Below, piece by piece: positions 15,929-24,574 of a stretch of 63,076 nt of DNA (positions are counted from its first letter, which is position 1; each line of letters begins with the position of its first letter). The position numbers were made by a program, and so were the translations under genes. The stretch is from Angustibacter sp. Root456 (lineage in GTDB: Bacteria > Actinomycetota > Actinomycetes > Actinomycetales > Angustibacteraceae), in NCBI RefSeq assembly GCF_001426435.1, contig NZ_LMER01000001.1, positions 106,785 through 169,860 on the forward strand, in the 5' to 3' direction. The notes under the pieces are model-generated. The model was not told where the DNA came from. It saw only the letters and a list, made by a program, of their open reading frames with translations, and made no database searches.

Positions 15929-17326
15929 TCAGTCGCCCGTGGCGATGTAGACGTTCTTGACCTCGGTGAACGAGTCCAGCGCGTCCGGGCCGAGCTCGCG
16001 CCCGAGCCCGGACTGCTTGAACCCGCCGAACGGCGTCGAGTAACGCACCGACGAGTGCGAGTTCACCGACAGGTTGCCGGCCTCCACCCCGCGCGAGACG
16101 CGCAGCGCGCGCCCGACGTCGCGGGTCCAGATCGAGCCCGACAGACCGTACGCCGTGTCGTTCGCCATCGCGATCGCCTCGGCCTCGTCGTCGAAGGGCA
16201 GCACCGCCACGACCGGGCCGAACACCTCCTCGCGCCAGACCGGGTCGGCCACCGAGCGCGGCCGGACGACGGTGGGCGGGTACCAGAAGCCCGCGCCCTC
16301 GGGGGCGCTGCCGCGGAACAGGACGTCGACCGGCTGCTCGGCGTCCTCGACGAAGGACCGCACCGTCCGCCGCTGGCCGTCACTGATGAGCGGTCCCATC
16401 TCGGCGTCATCGGCCCCTGGGTCACCGACCCGCACCTTCTGCACGGCCGACTCCAAGAGCTCGAGGAACCGGTCGTGCACACTGCGCTGCACCAGGATCC
16501 GGCTGCGCGCGCAGCAGTCCTGACCCGCGTTGTCGAACACCGCGTACGGCGCGGTCGCGGCGGCGCGCTCGAGGTCGCTGTCGGCGAAGACGATGTTGGC
16601 GCTCTTGCCGCCGAGCTCGAGCGTGACCCGCTTGACCTGGTCAGCGGCGCCACGCATGATCCGCTGCCCGACCGCGGTCGAGCCGGTGAAGCAGATCTTG
16701 CGCACCAGTGGGTGGGTGACGAACCGCTCCCCGACCACGGAGCCGCGGCCCGGCACCACCGAGAGCAGGTGCTCGGGCAAGCCGGCCTCGACCGCCAGCC
16801 GCCCGAGCATCATCGCGGTGAGCGGCGTGAGCTCCGCCGGCTTCAGCACCACGGCGTTGCCGGCAGCGAGGGCGGGCGCGAACCCCCACCCGGCGATCGG
16901 CATCGGGAAGTTCCACGGCACGATGACACCGACGACGCCCAGCGGTTCCTTGAACGTGACGTCGATGCCGTCGGCGACGGGGATCTGCCGACCGAACAGC
17001 CGCTCGGGCGCGGCGGAGTAGTACGCCAGCACGTCGCGGACGTTGCCGGCCTCCCAGCGCGCGTTGCCGATGGTGTGACCGGCCCCGCGCACCTCCAGAC
17101 GGGCCAGATCCTCGATGTGGCTGTCGACGACGTCGGCGAACCGCCGCAGCAGACGCCCCCGGTCTGCAGGCGCGAGCCGCGCCCACTGCCGTTGCGCTGC
17201 GGCGGCGCGCTCGATCGCCCGGTCGGTCTGCTCGACATCGGCGAGCTCGACCGTGTCGACGACCTGCTCGGTCGAGGGATCGATGACGTCGTGGGTGCGG
17301 GGGTCGTCGCCGTGGCTCACGCTCAC
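15929..17326 (-). CDS. NAD(P)-dependent aldehyde dehydrogenase
   Basis: The 465-residue protein has the ALDH motifs: PWNFPMPI, KPAELTPLTA, FTGSTAVGQ, the general-base Glu in LELGGKSANIVF, the catalytic Cys in NAGQDCCARSR, and EEVFGPVV. It is slightly shorter than the usual 480-500 residues. It starts at GTG 17326, overlapping the stop of the GS-like gene as GTGA. It would oxidise the gamma-glutamylamino aldehyde to the acid (PuuC-like step) before the hydrolase acts. Confidence 0.92.
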   Translation of the reverse strand: MSVSHGDDPRTHDVIDPSTEQVVDTVELADVEQTDRAIERAAAAQRQWARLAPADRGRLLRRFADVVDSHIEDLARLEVRGAGHTIGNARWEAGNVRDVLAYYSAAPERLFGRQIPVADGIDVTFKEPLGVVGVIVPWNFPMPIAGWGFAPALAAGNAVVLKPAELTPLTAMMLGRLAVEAGLPEHLLSVVPGRGSVVGERFVTHPLVRKICFTGSTAVGQRIMRGAADQVKRVTLELGGKSANIVFADSDLERAAATAPYAVFDNAGQDCCARSRILVQRSVHDRFLELLESAVQKVRVGDPGADDAEMGPLISDGQRRTVRSFVEDAEQPVDVLFRGSAPEGAGFWYPPTVVRPRSVADPVWREEVFGPVVAVLPFDDEAEAIAMANDTAYGLSGSIWTRDVGRALRVSRGVEAGNLSVNSHSSVRYSTPFGGFKQSGLGRELGPDALDSFTEVKNVYIATGD

Positions 17327-18672
17327 AGTCTCTCGAACCCCCTGAACCGCTCCCAGTCGGTCACCGCCGACTCGAACGCCGCCAGCTCGACGTCCGCCGC
17401 GTTGACGTAGTGGTCGACCACGGCGTCACCGAACGCCTCGCGGGCCAGTGCCGAGGCAGCGAAGAGGTCGCGCGCTGCTCGCAGGTTGCCGGGAACGCGT
17501 GGCTTGCCCGCCGTGTAGGCGTTGCCGGTGCACGGCGGTTCGAGCTCGAGCCGCTGCTCGATGCCGTGCAAACCTCCGGCCAGCATCGCGGCGAGCCCCA
17601 GGTAGGGGTTGAGGTCACCGCCCGGCAGGCGGTTCTCCAGCCGCAGTCCCGCACCGTGCCCCACGACGCGCAGCGCGCATGTCCGGTTGTCGCGCCCCCA
17701 GGCCACGGCCGTCGGGGCGAACGAGCCCTCGGCGAACCGCTTGTAGGAGTTGATGTTCGGTGCGTACAGCAGCGTCAGCTCGCTCAGCGAAGCCAGCACT
17801 CCCGCGACGAAGTGCTCGAACAGCGGCGTGGCACCGGAGCCCTCGTCGAACACGATGGCGCCATCGCTGCCCCGCAGGCTCATGTGGATGTGGCACGAGT
17901 TGCCCTCCCGCGCGTCGAACTTCGCCATGAAGGTGAGGGACTTGCCGTGCAGAGCCGCAATCTCCTTGGCGCCGTTCTTGTACACGCTGTGCTGGTCGGC
18001 CGTGCGCACCACCTCGTCGAACAGGAACGCGATCTCGTGCTGGCCGAGGTTGCACTCCCCCTTGGCCGACTCGACGGTGAGCCCGGCCGCGTCCATGCCG
18101 TTGCGGATGTCGCGGAGCAGCGGCTCGACCCGCGTGCCCCCGAGGATCGAGTAGTCGACGTTGTACCGGTTGGCCGGCGTCAGACCGCGGTAGGCGTTGT
18201 CCCAGGCGCTCTCGTAGGTGTCGTCGAAGACGATGAACTCGAGCTCGGTGCCGGCGAAGGCCGTGAAGCCCAGCTCGGCCGCACGGTCGGCCTGACGCTT
18301 GAGCACCTGTCGGGGTGACTGCTCCACCTCACCGCCGTCGATCCACCTGAGGTCGCACTGCACCATGGCCGAGCCGGGCAGCCACGGGGTCAGCCGCAGC
18401 GTCGACAGGTCGAGGACGAACTCCATGTCGCCGTACCCGGTGTTCCACGAGCTGATCGCGTACCCGTCGACGGTGTTCATGTCGACGTCGACGGCCATGA
18501 GGTAGTTGCAGCCCTCCGTGCCGTGCTCGAGCACGCGGTCGAGGAAGAACCGCGCGTGGATCCGCTTGCCCTGCAGACGTCCCTGCATGTCGGTGAAGGC
18601 CACGACCACCGTGTCGACGCTGCCGTCGTCGATCATCCGGCGCAGGTCGTCGAGGCTCAGGGGGCTCGTCAT
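17323..18672 (-). CDS. Glutamine-synthetase-like gamma-glutamyl-amine ligase
   Basis: The 449-residue protein has the GS catalytic fold: ELEFIVF and ECNLGQHE metal-binding Glu residues, NSCHIHMSL, the NRTCALRV region and LENRLPGGDLNPYL. It lacks the adenylylation-site region of GlnA1 and resembles PuuA/GlnA3/GlnA4-type ligases that join glutamate to putrescine, polyamines or ethanolamine at ATP cost. Its neighbours (permease, FadR-type regulator, ALDH, SDR, gamma-glutamyl hydrolase) confirm a catabolic rather than ammonia-assimilation role. The absence of an amine oxidase and presence of an SDR favour an amino-alcohol substrate; this is inference. Confidence 0.88.
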   Translation of the reverse strand: MTSPLSLDDLRRMIDDGSVDTVVVAFTDMQGRLQGKRIHARFFLDRVLEHGTEGCNYLMAVDVDMNTVDGYAISSWNTGYGDMEFVLDLSTLRLTPWLPGSAMVQCDLRWIDGGEVEQSPRQVLKRQADRAAELGFTAFAGTELEFIVFDDTYESAWDNAYRGLTPANRYNVDYSILGGTRVEPLLRDIRNGMDAAGLTVESAKGECNLGQHEIAFLFDEVVRTADQHSVYKNGAKEIAALHGKSLTFMAKFDAREGNSCHIHMSLRGSDGAIVFDEGSGATPLFEHFVAGVLASLSELTLLYAPNINSYKRFAEGSFAPTAVAWGRDNRTCALRVVGHGAGLRLENRLPGGDLNPYLGLAAMLAGGLHGIEQRLELEPPCTGNAYTAGKPRVPGNLRAARDLFAASALAREAFGDAVVDHYVNAADVELAAFESAVTDWERFRGFERL

Positions 18673-18682
18673 CGCGCTCCTC

Positions 18683-19459
18683 TCAGGCGATCAGCCCGCG
18701 CAGCAGCGCGGACGTCGCGTCGCAGTGCTCCTGCATGGACAGGCTCGCGCCGTCCGGGTCGCCGCCGAGCACGGCGTCGACCACGGCCCGGTGCTGCTCG
18801 TTCGAGTGCCCGATGTTCGGCGCGAGGACCGGGATGGCGCCGAGCATGTCGTGCAGCATCCCCTGCACCTGGGTGACGGCCGAGACCAGGAGGTCCGAGC
18901 CGGACAGGGTCGCGATGGCCAGGTGCAGCCGGGAGTCCGCCTGCCGGTGGTGAGCCACGTCCCCGGCGCGCTCGACCTCCTGGCGGCACGCGACGAGCCA
19001 GGAGCGCTGCTCGGCGCTGAGCTGCCGTGACGCCGCCAGCGCCGCCGCCCCCGGCTCGACGACCCGACGGAAGTCGAGCGCGTCGCGCATCTGCTCCGGC
19101 GTCATGGCCAGGTCCCGACCGGACGCCTCCCCCTGCGCGGGGGCACGGTAGGTGACCACCGTGCCCCCACCGCGCCCGCGCCGGGTCTGCACCATTCCGG
19201 CCTCGCGCAGGGCGGCGATCGCCTCGCGCAGCGTCGTGCGGCTGACCCCGAGGGTCTCGGCGAGCTCGCGCTCGGGGGGCAGCTGCTGACCCGCGACGAA
19301 CACGCCGAGCCGCACGCTGGTGGCCAGCTGCTCCACCGTGGCCTCGAACGCGTTGCCGTCGCGCACCGGCCGCAGGACGGCCTGCGGCAGCCGGTGAGCC
19401 GACGGTTCGGCGTCCTTCGTCACGACGACCTCTGGCACGGCGTTCTCCCTGGTGCTCAC
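18683..19459 (-). CDS. GntR-family (FadR/FCD) regulator of the gamma-glutamylation operon
   Basis: The 258-residue protein has a winged helix at about 35-100 (LPPERELAETLGVSRTTLREAIAAL, RRGRGGGT). The FCD domain contains FRRVVEPGAAALAA and DSRLHLAIATLSGSD. It lies inside the operon, between permease and GS-like ligase. Its start overlaps the permease stop (GTGA), so it is probably autoregulated with the pathway. The ligand may be the amine or its gamma-glutamyl derivative (inference). Confidence 0.9.
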   Translation of the reverse strand: MSTRENAVPEVVVTKDAEPSAHRLPQAVLRPVRDGNAFEATVEQLATSVRLGVFVAGQQLPPERELAETLGVSRTTLREAIAALREAGMVQTRRGRGGGTVVTYRAPAQGEASGRDLAMTPEQMRDALDFRRVVEPGAAALAASRQLSAEQRSWLVACRQEVERAGDVAHHRQADSRLHLAIATLSGSDLLVSAVTQVQGMLHDMLGAIPVLAPNIGHSNEQHRAVVDAVLGGDPDGASLSMQEHCDATSALLRGLIA

Positions 19460-20985
19460 GCGCCGAAGATCTCCGACGGCGCCTTGGTGTCGTGGCCGGC
19501 CGGCACGTCACGCAGGAAGTGCTTGCGTCCACCGATGAACCACGTGACCGTCGCGAAGACGATGACGAGCGCCACCGCGACCGGCGCGTAGTTGAACGAT
19601 GCGTCACCCCAGGTGCCCGGCGAGTACGCCGGCAGCATGAACAGGACGACGATGAACGCCACCCACACGACCGCGATCCACCCGATGAGCGGGCTCCAGC
19701 GACCCAGGTTCCATGGGCCCGGCGCGAAGGTGGGGTTGAGCCGGCGCAGCAGCACCGGCACGACGTAGGCGATGTAGAGCCCGATGACCGCGATCGAGGT
19801 GACGGCGCCGTAGGCGACGATGCTCTTGAGCGCCGGCGACGCCAGGATCAGCGAGCAGACGACGCACAGCCAGATCGAGTTGGTCGGAGTGCCCGTGCGC
19901 GGGTTGACCTTCGACCACCACCGCGAGCCCGGCAACGCGTTGTCTCGGCTGAACGCGAACGACATGCGGGAGTTCGCGGTCACCGACGCCATGCCGCAGA
20001 AGAACTGCGCGACGGCGCAGATGAGCAGCAGGAACTCGCCCGTGGTCTGGCCGGCCGCGTCGATGAAGATCTGCGCCGGCGGCAGGCCGGTCGGGCTCTG
20101 GCGCTGAGCCGCGTAGTCCTGGATCGAGGCGGTGACCGCGATCAGGAGCACCCAGCCTGCGAGGATCGAGACCCACACGCTGCGCACGATGCCCTTAGGC
20201 GCCTCGCGGGCGGCGCTGATGGTCTCCTCCGCCACGTGCGCAGAGGCGTCGTACCCCGTGTAGGTGTACTGCGCCATGAGCAGGCCGATGAGGAACGCGT
20301 AGATGCCACTGGTCCAGCCGGTGTTGTTGCGGAACTCGGTGAACGTCCACGACAAAGACTGGTGCTGGTCAGGGACGACCGCGAGCACGACCACGATGAC
20401 CAGGACCCCGACGAGGTGCCACCAGGCGCTCACGTCGGAGAGCACCTTGACCAGGTTGACCCCGAAGGTGTTGAGCAGGCCGTGCAGCAGCAGGATCACT
20501 GCGTAGGCGACGAACGTCGAGGTGGTCGTGACCTCCAGGCCGAACACCAGGTTGAGCAGTGCCATCCAGGTGATGGCCGCGCCGAAGTCGATGGCCGCGG
20601 TGACGGCCACCTCACCCAGGAAGTTGAACCAGCCGACGTACCACGCCCAGACCCGGTTGCCCCGCCGGGCGAGCCGTCCGGCCCACCAGTAGAGCCCTCC
20701 GGCCGTCGGGTACGCGGAGCACACCTCCGCCATCGCGAGCGCGACGCACAGCACGAACACGCCAACGAGCGGCCAGCCGAGCGTGATGGCCATCGGGCCA
20801 CCCGCGTCCATGGCCAGGTAGTAGGTGGTGATGCACCCTGCGAGGATCGAGATGATCGAGAACGACACGGCGAAGTTGGAGAAGCCGGTCATCCCTCGAT
20901 GGAGCTCCTGCTTGTAGCCCAGCGCGGCGAGGGCCCGCGCGTCGTCGTCCAGGTCGTCGTGGTCGAGCACGTTCTCTGCAGCCAT
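19456..20985 (-). CDS. APC-family amino acid/amine permease
   Basis: The 509-residue protein has about twelve hydrophobic segments and the APC pattern: GFSNFAVSFSIISILAGC, AYPTAGGLYWWAG, and FSRDNALPGSRWWSKVNPRTGTPTNS. This resembles GABA/choline/ethanolamine permeases of actinobacteria. It is the first gene of the leftward operon and would import the substrate of the GS-like ligase. ACCAGAC (21012-21018) and GTCTGGT (21075-21081) are inverted with respect to each other upstream and could be regulator contacts, but the 56-base spacing is large. Confidence 0.9.
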   Translation of the reverse strand: MAAENVLDHDDLDDDARALAALGYKQELHRGMTGFSNFAVSFSIISILAGCITTYYLAMDAGGPMAITLGWPLVGVFVLCVALAMAEVCSAYPTAGGLYWWAGRLARRGNRVWAWYVGWFNFLGEVAVTAAIDFGAAITWMALLNLVFGLEVTTTSTFVAYAVILLLHGLLNTFGVNLVKVLSDVSAWWHLVGVLVIVVVLAVVPDQHQSLSWTFTEFRNNTGWTSGIYAFLIGLLMAQYTYTGYDASAHVAEETISAAREAPKGIVRSVWVSILAGWVLLIAVTASIQDYAAQRQSPTGLPPAQIFIDAAGQTTGEFLLLICAVAQFFCGMASVTANSRMSFAFSRDNALPGSRWWSKVNPRTGTPTNSIWLCVVCSLILASPALKSIVAYGAVTSIAVIGLYIAYVVPVLLRRLNPTFAPGPWNLGRWSPLIGWIAVVWVAFIVVLFMLPAYSPGTWGDASFNYAPVAVALVIVFATVTWFIGGRKHFLRDVPAGHDTKAPSEIFGA

Positions 20986-21109
20986 GGCCCATCCTGGTGA
21001 ACGGGGACCGGACCAGACATGTACCGGTCGCTAGGGCACGTGATCATGCTCCGTGCTCACCCGAACCGTCAATGGTCTGGTTCCGAGCCTTTCCACGGAC
21101 GGCGGCGCG

Positions 21110-22198
21110 TCACGCCAAGCGGTGCAGCCAGCCGTGCGTGTCGGGCACGCGGCCGTACTGGACGTCGAGCAGCGCGCTGCGCACCGCCGCCGTCACCTCA
21201 CCCGTGCCACCACCCGCGACGACAGCCTCGCCGTCCGGCCACACCAGCCGGCCCACGGGCGTCACCACGGCGGCCGTGCCGCAGGCGAAGACCTCGCGGA
21301 TCGCTCCGGACGCTGCACCCTCGCGCCACTCGTCGACGTCGATCCGGCGCTCGACGACCTTGTGCCCCATGTCGTCGAGCAGCGTGATGATCGAGTCGCG
21401 CGTGACGCCCTCGAGGATCGTTCCGGTGAGCTCAGGCGTGACCACGCTGCCGTCGTCCAGGACGAAGTAGAGGTTCATGCCACCGAGCTCCTCGACCCAG
21501 CGGTGCTCGATCGCGTCGAGGAAGCACACCTGGTCGCACCCGTGCTCGGACGCCTCGACCTGCGCGGCGAGGCTGGCGGCGTAGTTGCCGCCGCACTTCG
21601 CCGCGCCAGTCCCGCCGGGCGCGGCCCGGCTGTACTCCTGCGACAGCCAGATCGACACCGGCTTCACGCCGCCCGCGAAGTACGGACCCGCCGGCGAGGC
21701 GATGACGCAGAACGTCACCTCGGACGCCGGACGCACCCCGAGGAACGCCTCGGACGCGAACATGAACGGCCGCAGGTACAGGCTCGCCTCCCCCGACCCC
21801 GGCGCCGGCACCCAGTCGACGTCGGTGGCGACCAGCGCGCGCACCGCCTCGACGAAGTCCTCCGCCGGCAGCTCGGGCAGCGCCAGGCGCCGCGCCGAGC
21901 GCTGGAACCGCGCGGCGTTCTGGTCCGGCCGGAAGGCCCAGACCGAGCCGTCGTCGTGCCGGTAGGCCTTGAGCCCCTCGAAGATCTCCTGCGCGTAGTG
22001 CAGCACTGCGGAGGACGGGTCGAGCTGCAGGGGGCCGTACGGGCGCACCTGCGCGTCGTGCCAGCCGCGGCCATCCGTCCACGTGGCCAGTGCCATGTGG
22101 TCGGTGAAGTGCTTGCCGAAGCCAGGGGCGGCCAGGACGGCGGCCCGCTCGTCGTCGGGCAGTCGGGACGAGGACGGGGTGAGCGCGAAGTCGAGCAT
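21110..22198 (-). CDS. ilvE: Branched-chain amino acid aminotransferase
   Basis: The 362-residue fold-type IV PLP enzyme performs the last step of Val, Leu and Ile synthesis. Diagnostic segments are LHYAQEIFEGLKAYR, LYLRPFMFA, the Schiff-base Lys in GAAKCGGNYAAS, VEELGGMNLYFV, EGVTRDSI and ACGTAAVVTPVG. Length is normal for the actinobacterial type. It lies in a region rich in ilv/leu genes and is divergent from the diguanylate cyclase gene. Confidence 0.95.
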   Translation of the reverse strand: MLDFALTPSSSRLPDDERAAVLAAPGFGKHFTDHMALATWTDGRGWHDAQVRPYGPLQLDPSSAVLHYAQEIFEGLKAYRHDDGSVWAFRPDQNAARFQRSARRLALPELPAEDFVEAVRALVATDVDWVPAPGSGEASLYLRPFMFASEAFLGVRPASEVTFCVIASPAGPYFAGGVKPVSIWLSQEYSRAAPGGTGAAKCGGNYAASLAAQVEASEHGCDQVCFLDAIEHRWVEELGGMNLYFVLDDGSVVTPELTGTILEGVTRDSIITLLDDMGHKVVERRIDVDEWREGAASGAIREVFACGTAAVVTPVGRLVWPDGEAVVAGGGTGEVTAAVRSALLDVQYGRVPDTHGWLHRLA

Positions 22199-22237
22199 GT
22201 TCGGACGCTACCGCACCCGGTGCGGGAGCGTCCGTGC

Positions 22238-23359
22238 GTGCTCAAGGACCGCGCGACGGACGCCGACAACGACAGGGTGGGACTCGCAGGGGACGTCGCG
22301 CAGGGCGACACCGACACCGCACGGCGCTGGCTGTGCCGCACCGAGATGGAGCGTGCTCGCTTCATCGACATGAACGAGCGCGTGCGTTCGGCGCGCCGGG
22401 TGCAGGGCGTGTCGATGGGTCTGGCGGTGCTCATCTCCACGCCCGTGTACGGCTGGTGGATCACCGTGCTCGTGGTCGGCGCGATCGCCCCCCTCGTGGC
22501 CCTCGAGAAGGTGCCGGAGCGCACCATCACGCTCGAGCGGGGCTCGGCCGCCAGCATGGGCACGATCATCCTGATGCTCGGTCTGGTGTCGCTCATCACC
22601 GGCGGCGTGCACAGCCCCTTCCTGCCGTTCCTGTCGGTGCCGACCCTCATGCTCGCCGCGCGGTTCCGGGTCGCGGTCGTGGCCGCCGGCCTCGCCTCCT
22701 GCGCCGTGGTGGGCGGGGTCGCGATGCTCGGCGCGCTCGCGCTGCCCCCGGCGCCTGCAGCGCCCTGGTGGGTCTCGCTGGCTGCCTACGCCGCCCTGCT
22801 CACCGGCCTGGCCGCGATCTCGATGACCCTGCTCGGCGCTGAGCTGCAGTCGCGGGGCGAGGCCGCGGTCGACCCGCTGACCGGTCTGTTCAACCGCAAG
22901 GCGCTGGCCGGCCGGTTCGCCGAGGCGGCCGCCCAGGCGGCCGTGCTCGGCGGCTGGGTGTCGGTCGTGCTCTGCGACCTCGACCACTTCAAGACGGTCA
23001 ACGACCGCTTCGGCCACGACCGGGGCGACATCGTGCTACGCGAGGCGGCGTACCGGATGCGCAAGACGCTGCGCACGTTCGACCTGGTCTACCGGATCGG
23101 CGGCGAGGAGTTCCTCATCCTGCTGCCCGGACAGGACCTGCCCTCGGCGGTGGTCGTCGCCGAGCGGCTGGTCGAGGACGTCGCGGCCGCCCCCATCGAC
23201 GGCCTGCCCCTCACCATGTCGGCGGGGGTGGCCGCCGGCTGCGGCAGCGACCTGCGGCTCGAGCCGCTCATGAAGCGCGCCGACGTCGCGTTGTACGCGG
23301 CGAAGGCCGGCGGTCGCAACCGCGTCTGCGTCGACGGGCGGCTAGCCGAGCCCGCCTGA
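22238..23359 (+). CDS. Membrane-bound diguanylate cyclase (GGDEF)
   Basis: The protein is 373 residues from GTG 22238; an ATG at 22346 is an alternative. The GTG is preferred because GGGAG lies nine bases upstream and the extra stretch ([14 protein letters not shown]) looks protein-like. About four to five membrane segments (from [14 protein letters not shown] to [13 protein letters not shown]) precede a GGDEF domain with RIGGEEF and an inhibitory RxxD (RTFD) five residues before it. It should make c-di-GMP and be product-inhibited. The N-terminal membrane part gives no obvious signal. Its 3' end overlaps the convergent leuB end by 18 bases. Confidence 0.9.
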   Translation: MLKDRATDADNDRVGLAGDVAQGDTDTARRWLCRTEMERARFIDMNERVRSARRVQGVSMGLAVLISTPVYGWWITVLVVGAIAPLVALEKVPERTITLERGSAASMGTIILMLGLVSLITGGVHSPFLPFLSVPTLMLAARFRVAVVAAGLASCAVVGGVAMLGALALPPAPAAPWWVSLAAYAALLTGLAAISMTLLGAELQSRGEAAVDPLTGLFNRKALAGRFAEAAAQAAVLGGWVSVVLCDLDHFKTVNDRFGHDRGDIVLREAAYRMRKTLRTFDLVYRIGGEEFLILLPGQDLPSAVVVAERLVEDVAAAPIDGLPLTMSAGVAAGCGSDLRLEPLMKRADVALYAAKAGGRNRVCVDGRLAEPA

Positions 23360-24418
23360 GGCCGCGACGCGCACCGCGAGCGACTCGCCGATCTCGCGGG
23401 TGCTGCGTGCGGCACCGTCACGCGAGGCCAGGTCGTCGGCCACGGCCTGCTCGACGGCGCGTGCCTGGGCGGTGAACCCGAGGTGAGCGAGCAGCAGCGC
23501 GACCGACAGCACCGTGGCCGTGGGGTCGGCCAGGCCCTGTCCGGCGATGTCTGGGGCCGAGCCGTGCACCGGCTCGAACATGCTGGGAGCCGTGCGGTCG
23601 GGGTTGACGTTGCCGCTCGCCGCCAGGCCGATCCCGCCGGTGACGGCCGCCGCGAGATCGGTGACGATGTCGCCGAAGAGGTTGTCGGTGACCACCACGT
23701 CGAAGCGTGCGGGGTCGGTGACCAGGAAGATCGTCGCGGCGTCGACGTGCAGGTAGTCGGTGGACACCTCGGGGTACTCCTGCCCCACCCGCTCCACCGT
23801 GCGCCGCCACAGGTGGCCGGCGTAGGTGAGCACGTTGTGCTTGTGCACCAGCGTCAGTCGCCGCCGGGGCCGCGCCTTCGCCGCCTCGAAGGCGTACCGC
23901 ACGACCCGCTCGACGCCGAAGGCGGTGTTGACGCTCACCTCCGTGGCGACCTCGTGCGGGGTGCCGACCCGCAGGGCCCCGCCGTTGCCGGTGTACGGCC
24001 CCTCGGTGCCCTCCCGGACCACCACGAAGTCGATGTCGCCCGGGGCAGCGAGCGGAGTCGCGACGCCGGGGAACAGCCGTCCTGGTCGCAGGTTGACGTA
24101 CTGGTCGAGCTCGAACCGCAGTCGCAGCAGCAGGCCGCGCTCGAGCACACCGCTCGGCACGCCCGGATCACCGATCGCACCGAGCAGGATCGCGTCGTGC
24201 TCGCGGATCTCCGCGAGCACCGAGTCCGGCAGCGTCTCCCCCGTGGCGTGCCAGCGGCGCGCCCCCAGGTCGTACTCCGTGCGCTCGAAGCTGACGCCGC
24301 TCGCCGCACCGACGGCGTCGAGCACCCGCAGCCCCTCGGCCACCACCTCCGGGCCGATGCCGTCACCGGCGACGACGGCGAGCGAGACGGTGCGAGCGGC
24401 ATCAGCGACGTTCGACAT
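23342..24418 (-). CDS. leuB: 3-isopropylmalate dehydrogenase
   Basis: The 358-residue protein is a beta-decarboxylating dehydrogenase: [35 protein letters not shown] with the substrate Arg residues, [34 protein letters not shown] with metal-binding Asp, and [15 protein letters not shown]. It catalyses the NAD-dependent third step of leucine synthesis and may also act on 3-methylmalate from the CimA route. The ATG at 24418 is preferred to a longer in-frame start because the family N-terminus begins close to it. leuC, leuD and leuA are not in the window. Confidence 0.93.
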   Translation of the reverse strand: MSNVADAARTVSLAVVAGDGIGPEVVAEGLRVLDAVGAASGVSFERTEYDLGARRWHATGETLPDSVLAEIREHDAILLGAIGDPGVPSGVLERGLLLRLRFELDQYVNLRPGRLFPGVATPLAAPGDIDFVVVREGTEGPYTGNGGALRVGTPHEVATEVSVNTAFGVERVVRYAFEAAKARPRRRLTLVHKHNVLTYAGHLWRRTVERVGQEYPEVSTDYLHVDAATIFLVTDPARFDVVVTDNLFGDIVTDLAAAVTGGIGLAASGNVNPDRTAPSMFEPVHGSAPDIAGQGLADPTATVLSVALLLAHLGFTAQARAVEQAVADDLASRDGAARSTREIGESLAVRVAASGGLG

Positions 24419-24507
24419 GACCGCCACGGTACCTACTCGTCCCAGATGGCGGGCGTGAGGTCTCGGGATGCGGTCGCCTGACGCTGCGCTCGTCGCGGGT
24501 TCGGGCA

Positions 24508-24549
24508 CAGCACGAAGCCCCCGGTCGGGTGACCGGGGGCTTCGTGCTG
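24508..24549. terminator. Strong bidirectional terminator
   Basis: A 19-bp perfect stem (CAGCACGAAGCCCCCGGTC with its complement) closes a four-base GGGT loop between the leuB start side and the 3' end of the subtilase gene. It ends the leftward subtilase transcript and keeps it from leuB. A clear U-run is absent, as is common in high-GC actinobacteria. Confidence 0.8.
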
Positions 24550-24574
24550 CGCTACCAGGCGCGGGCGGGTTCGC

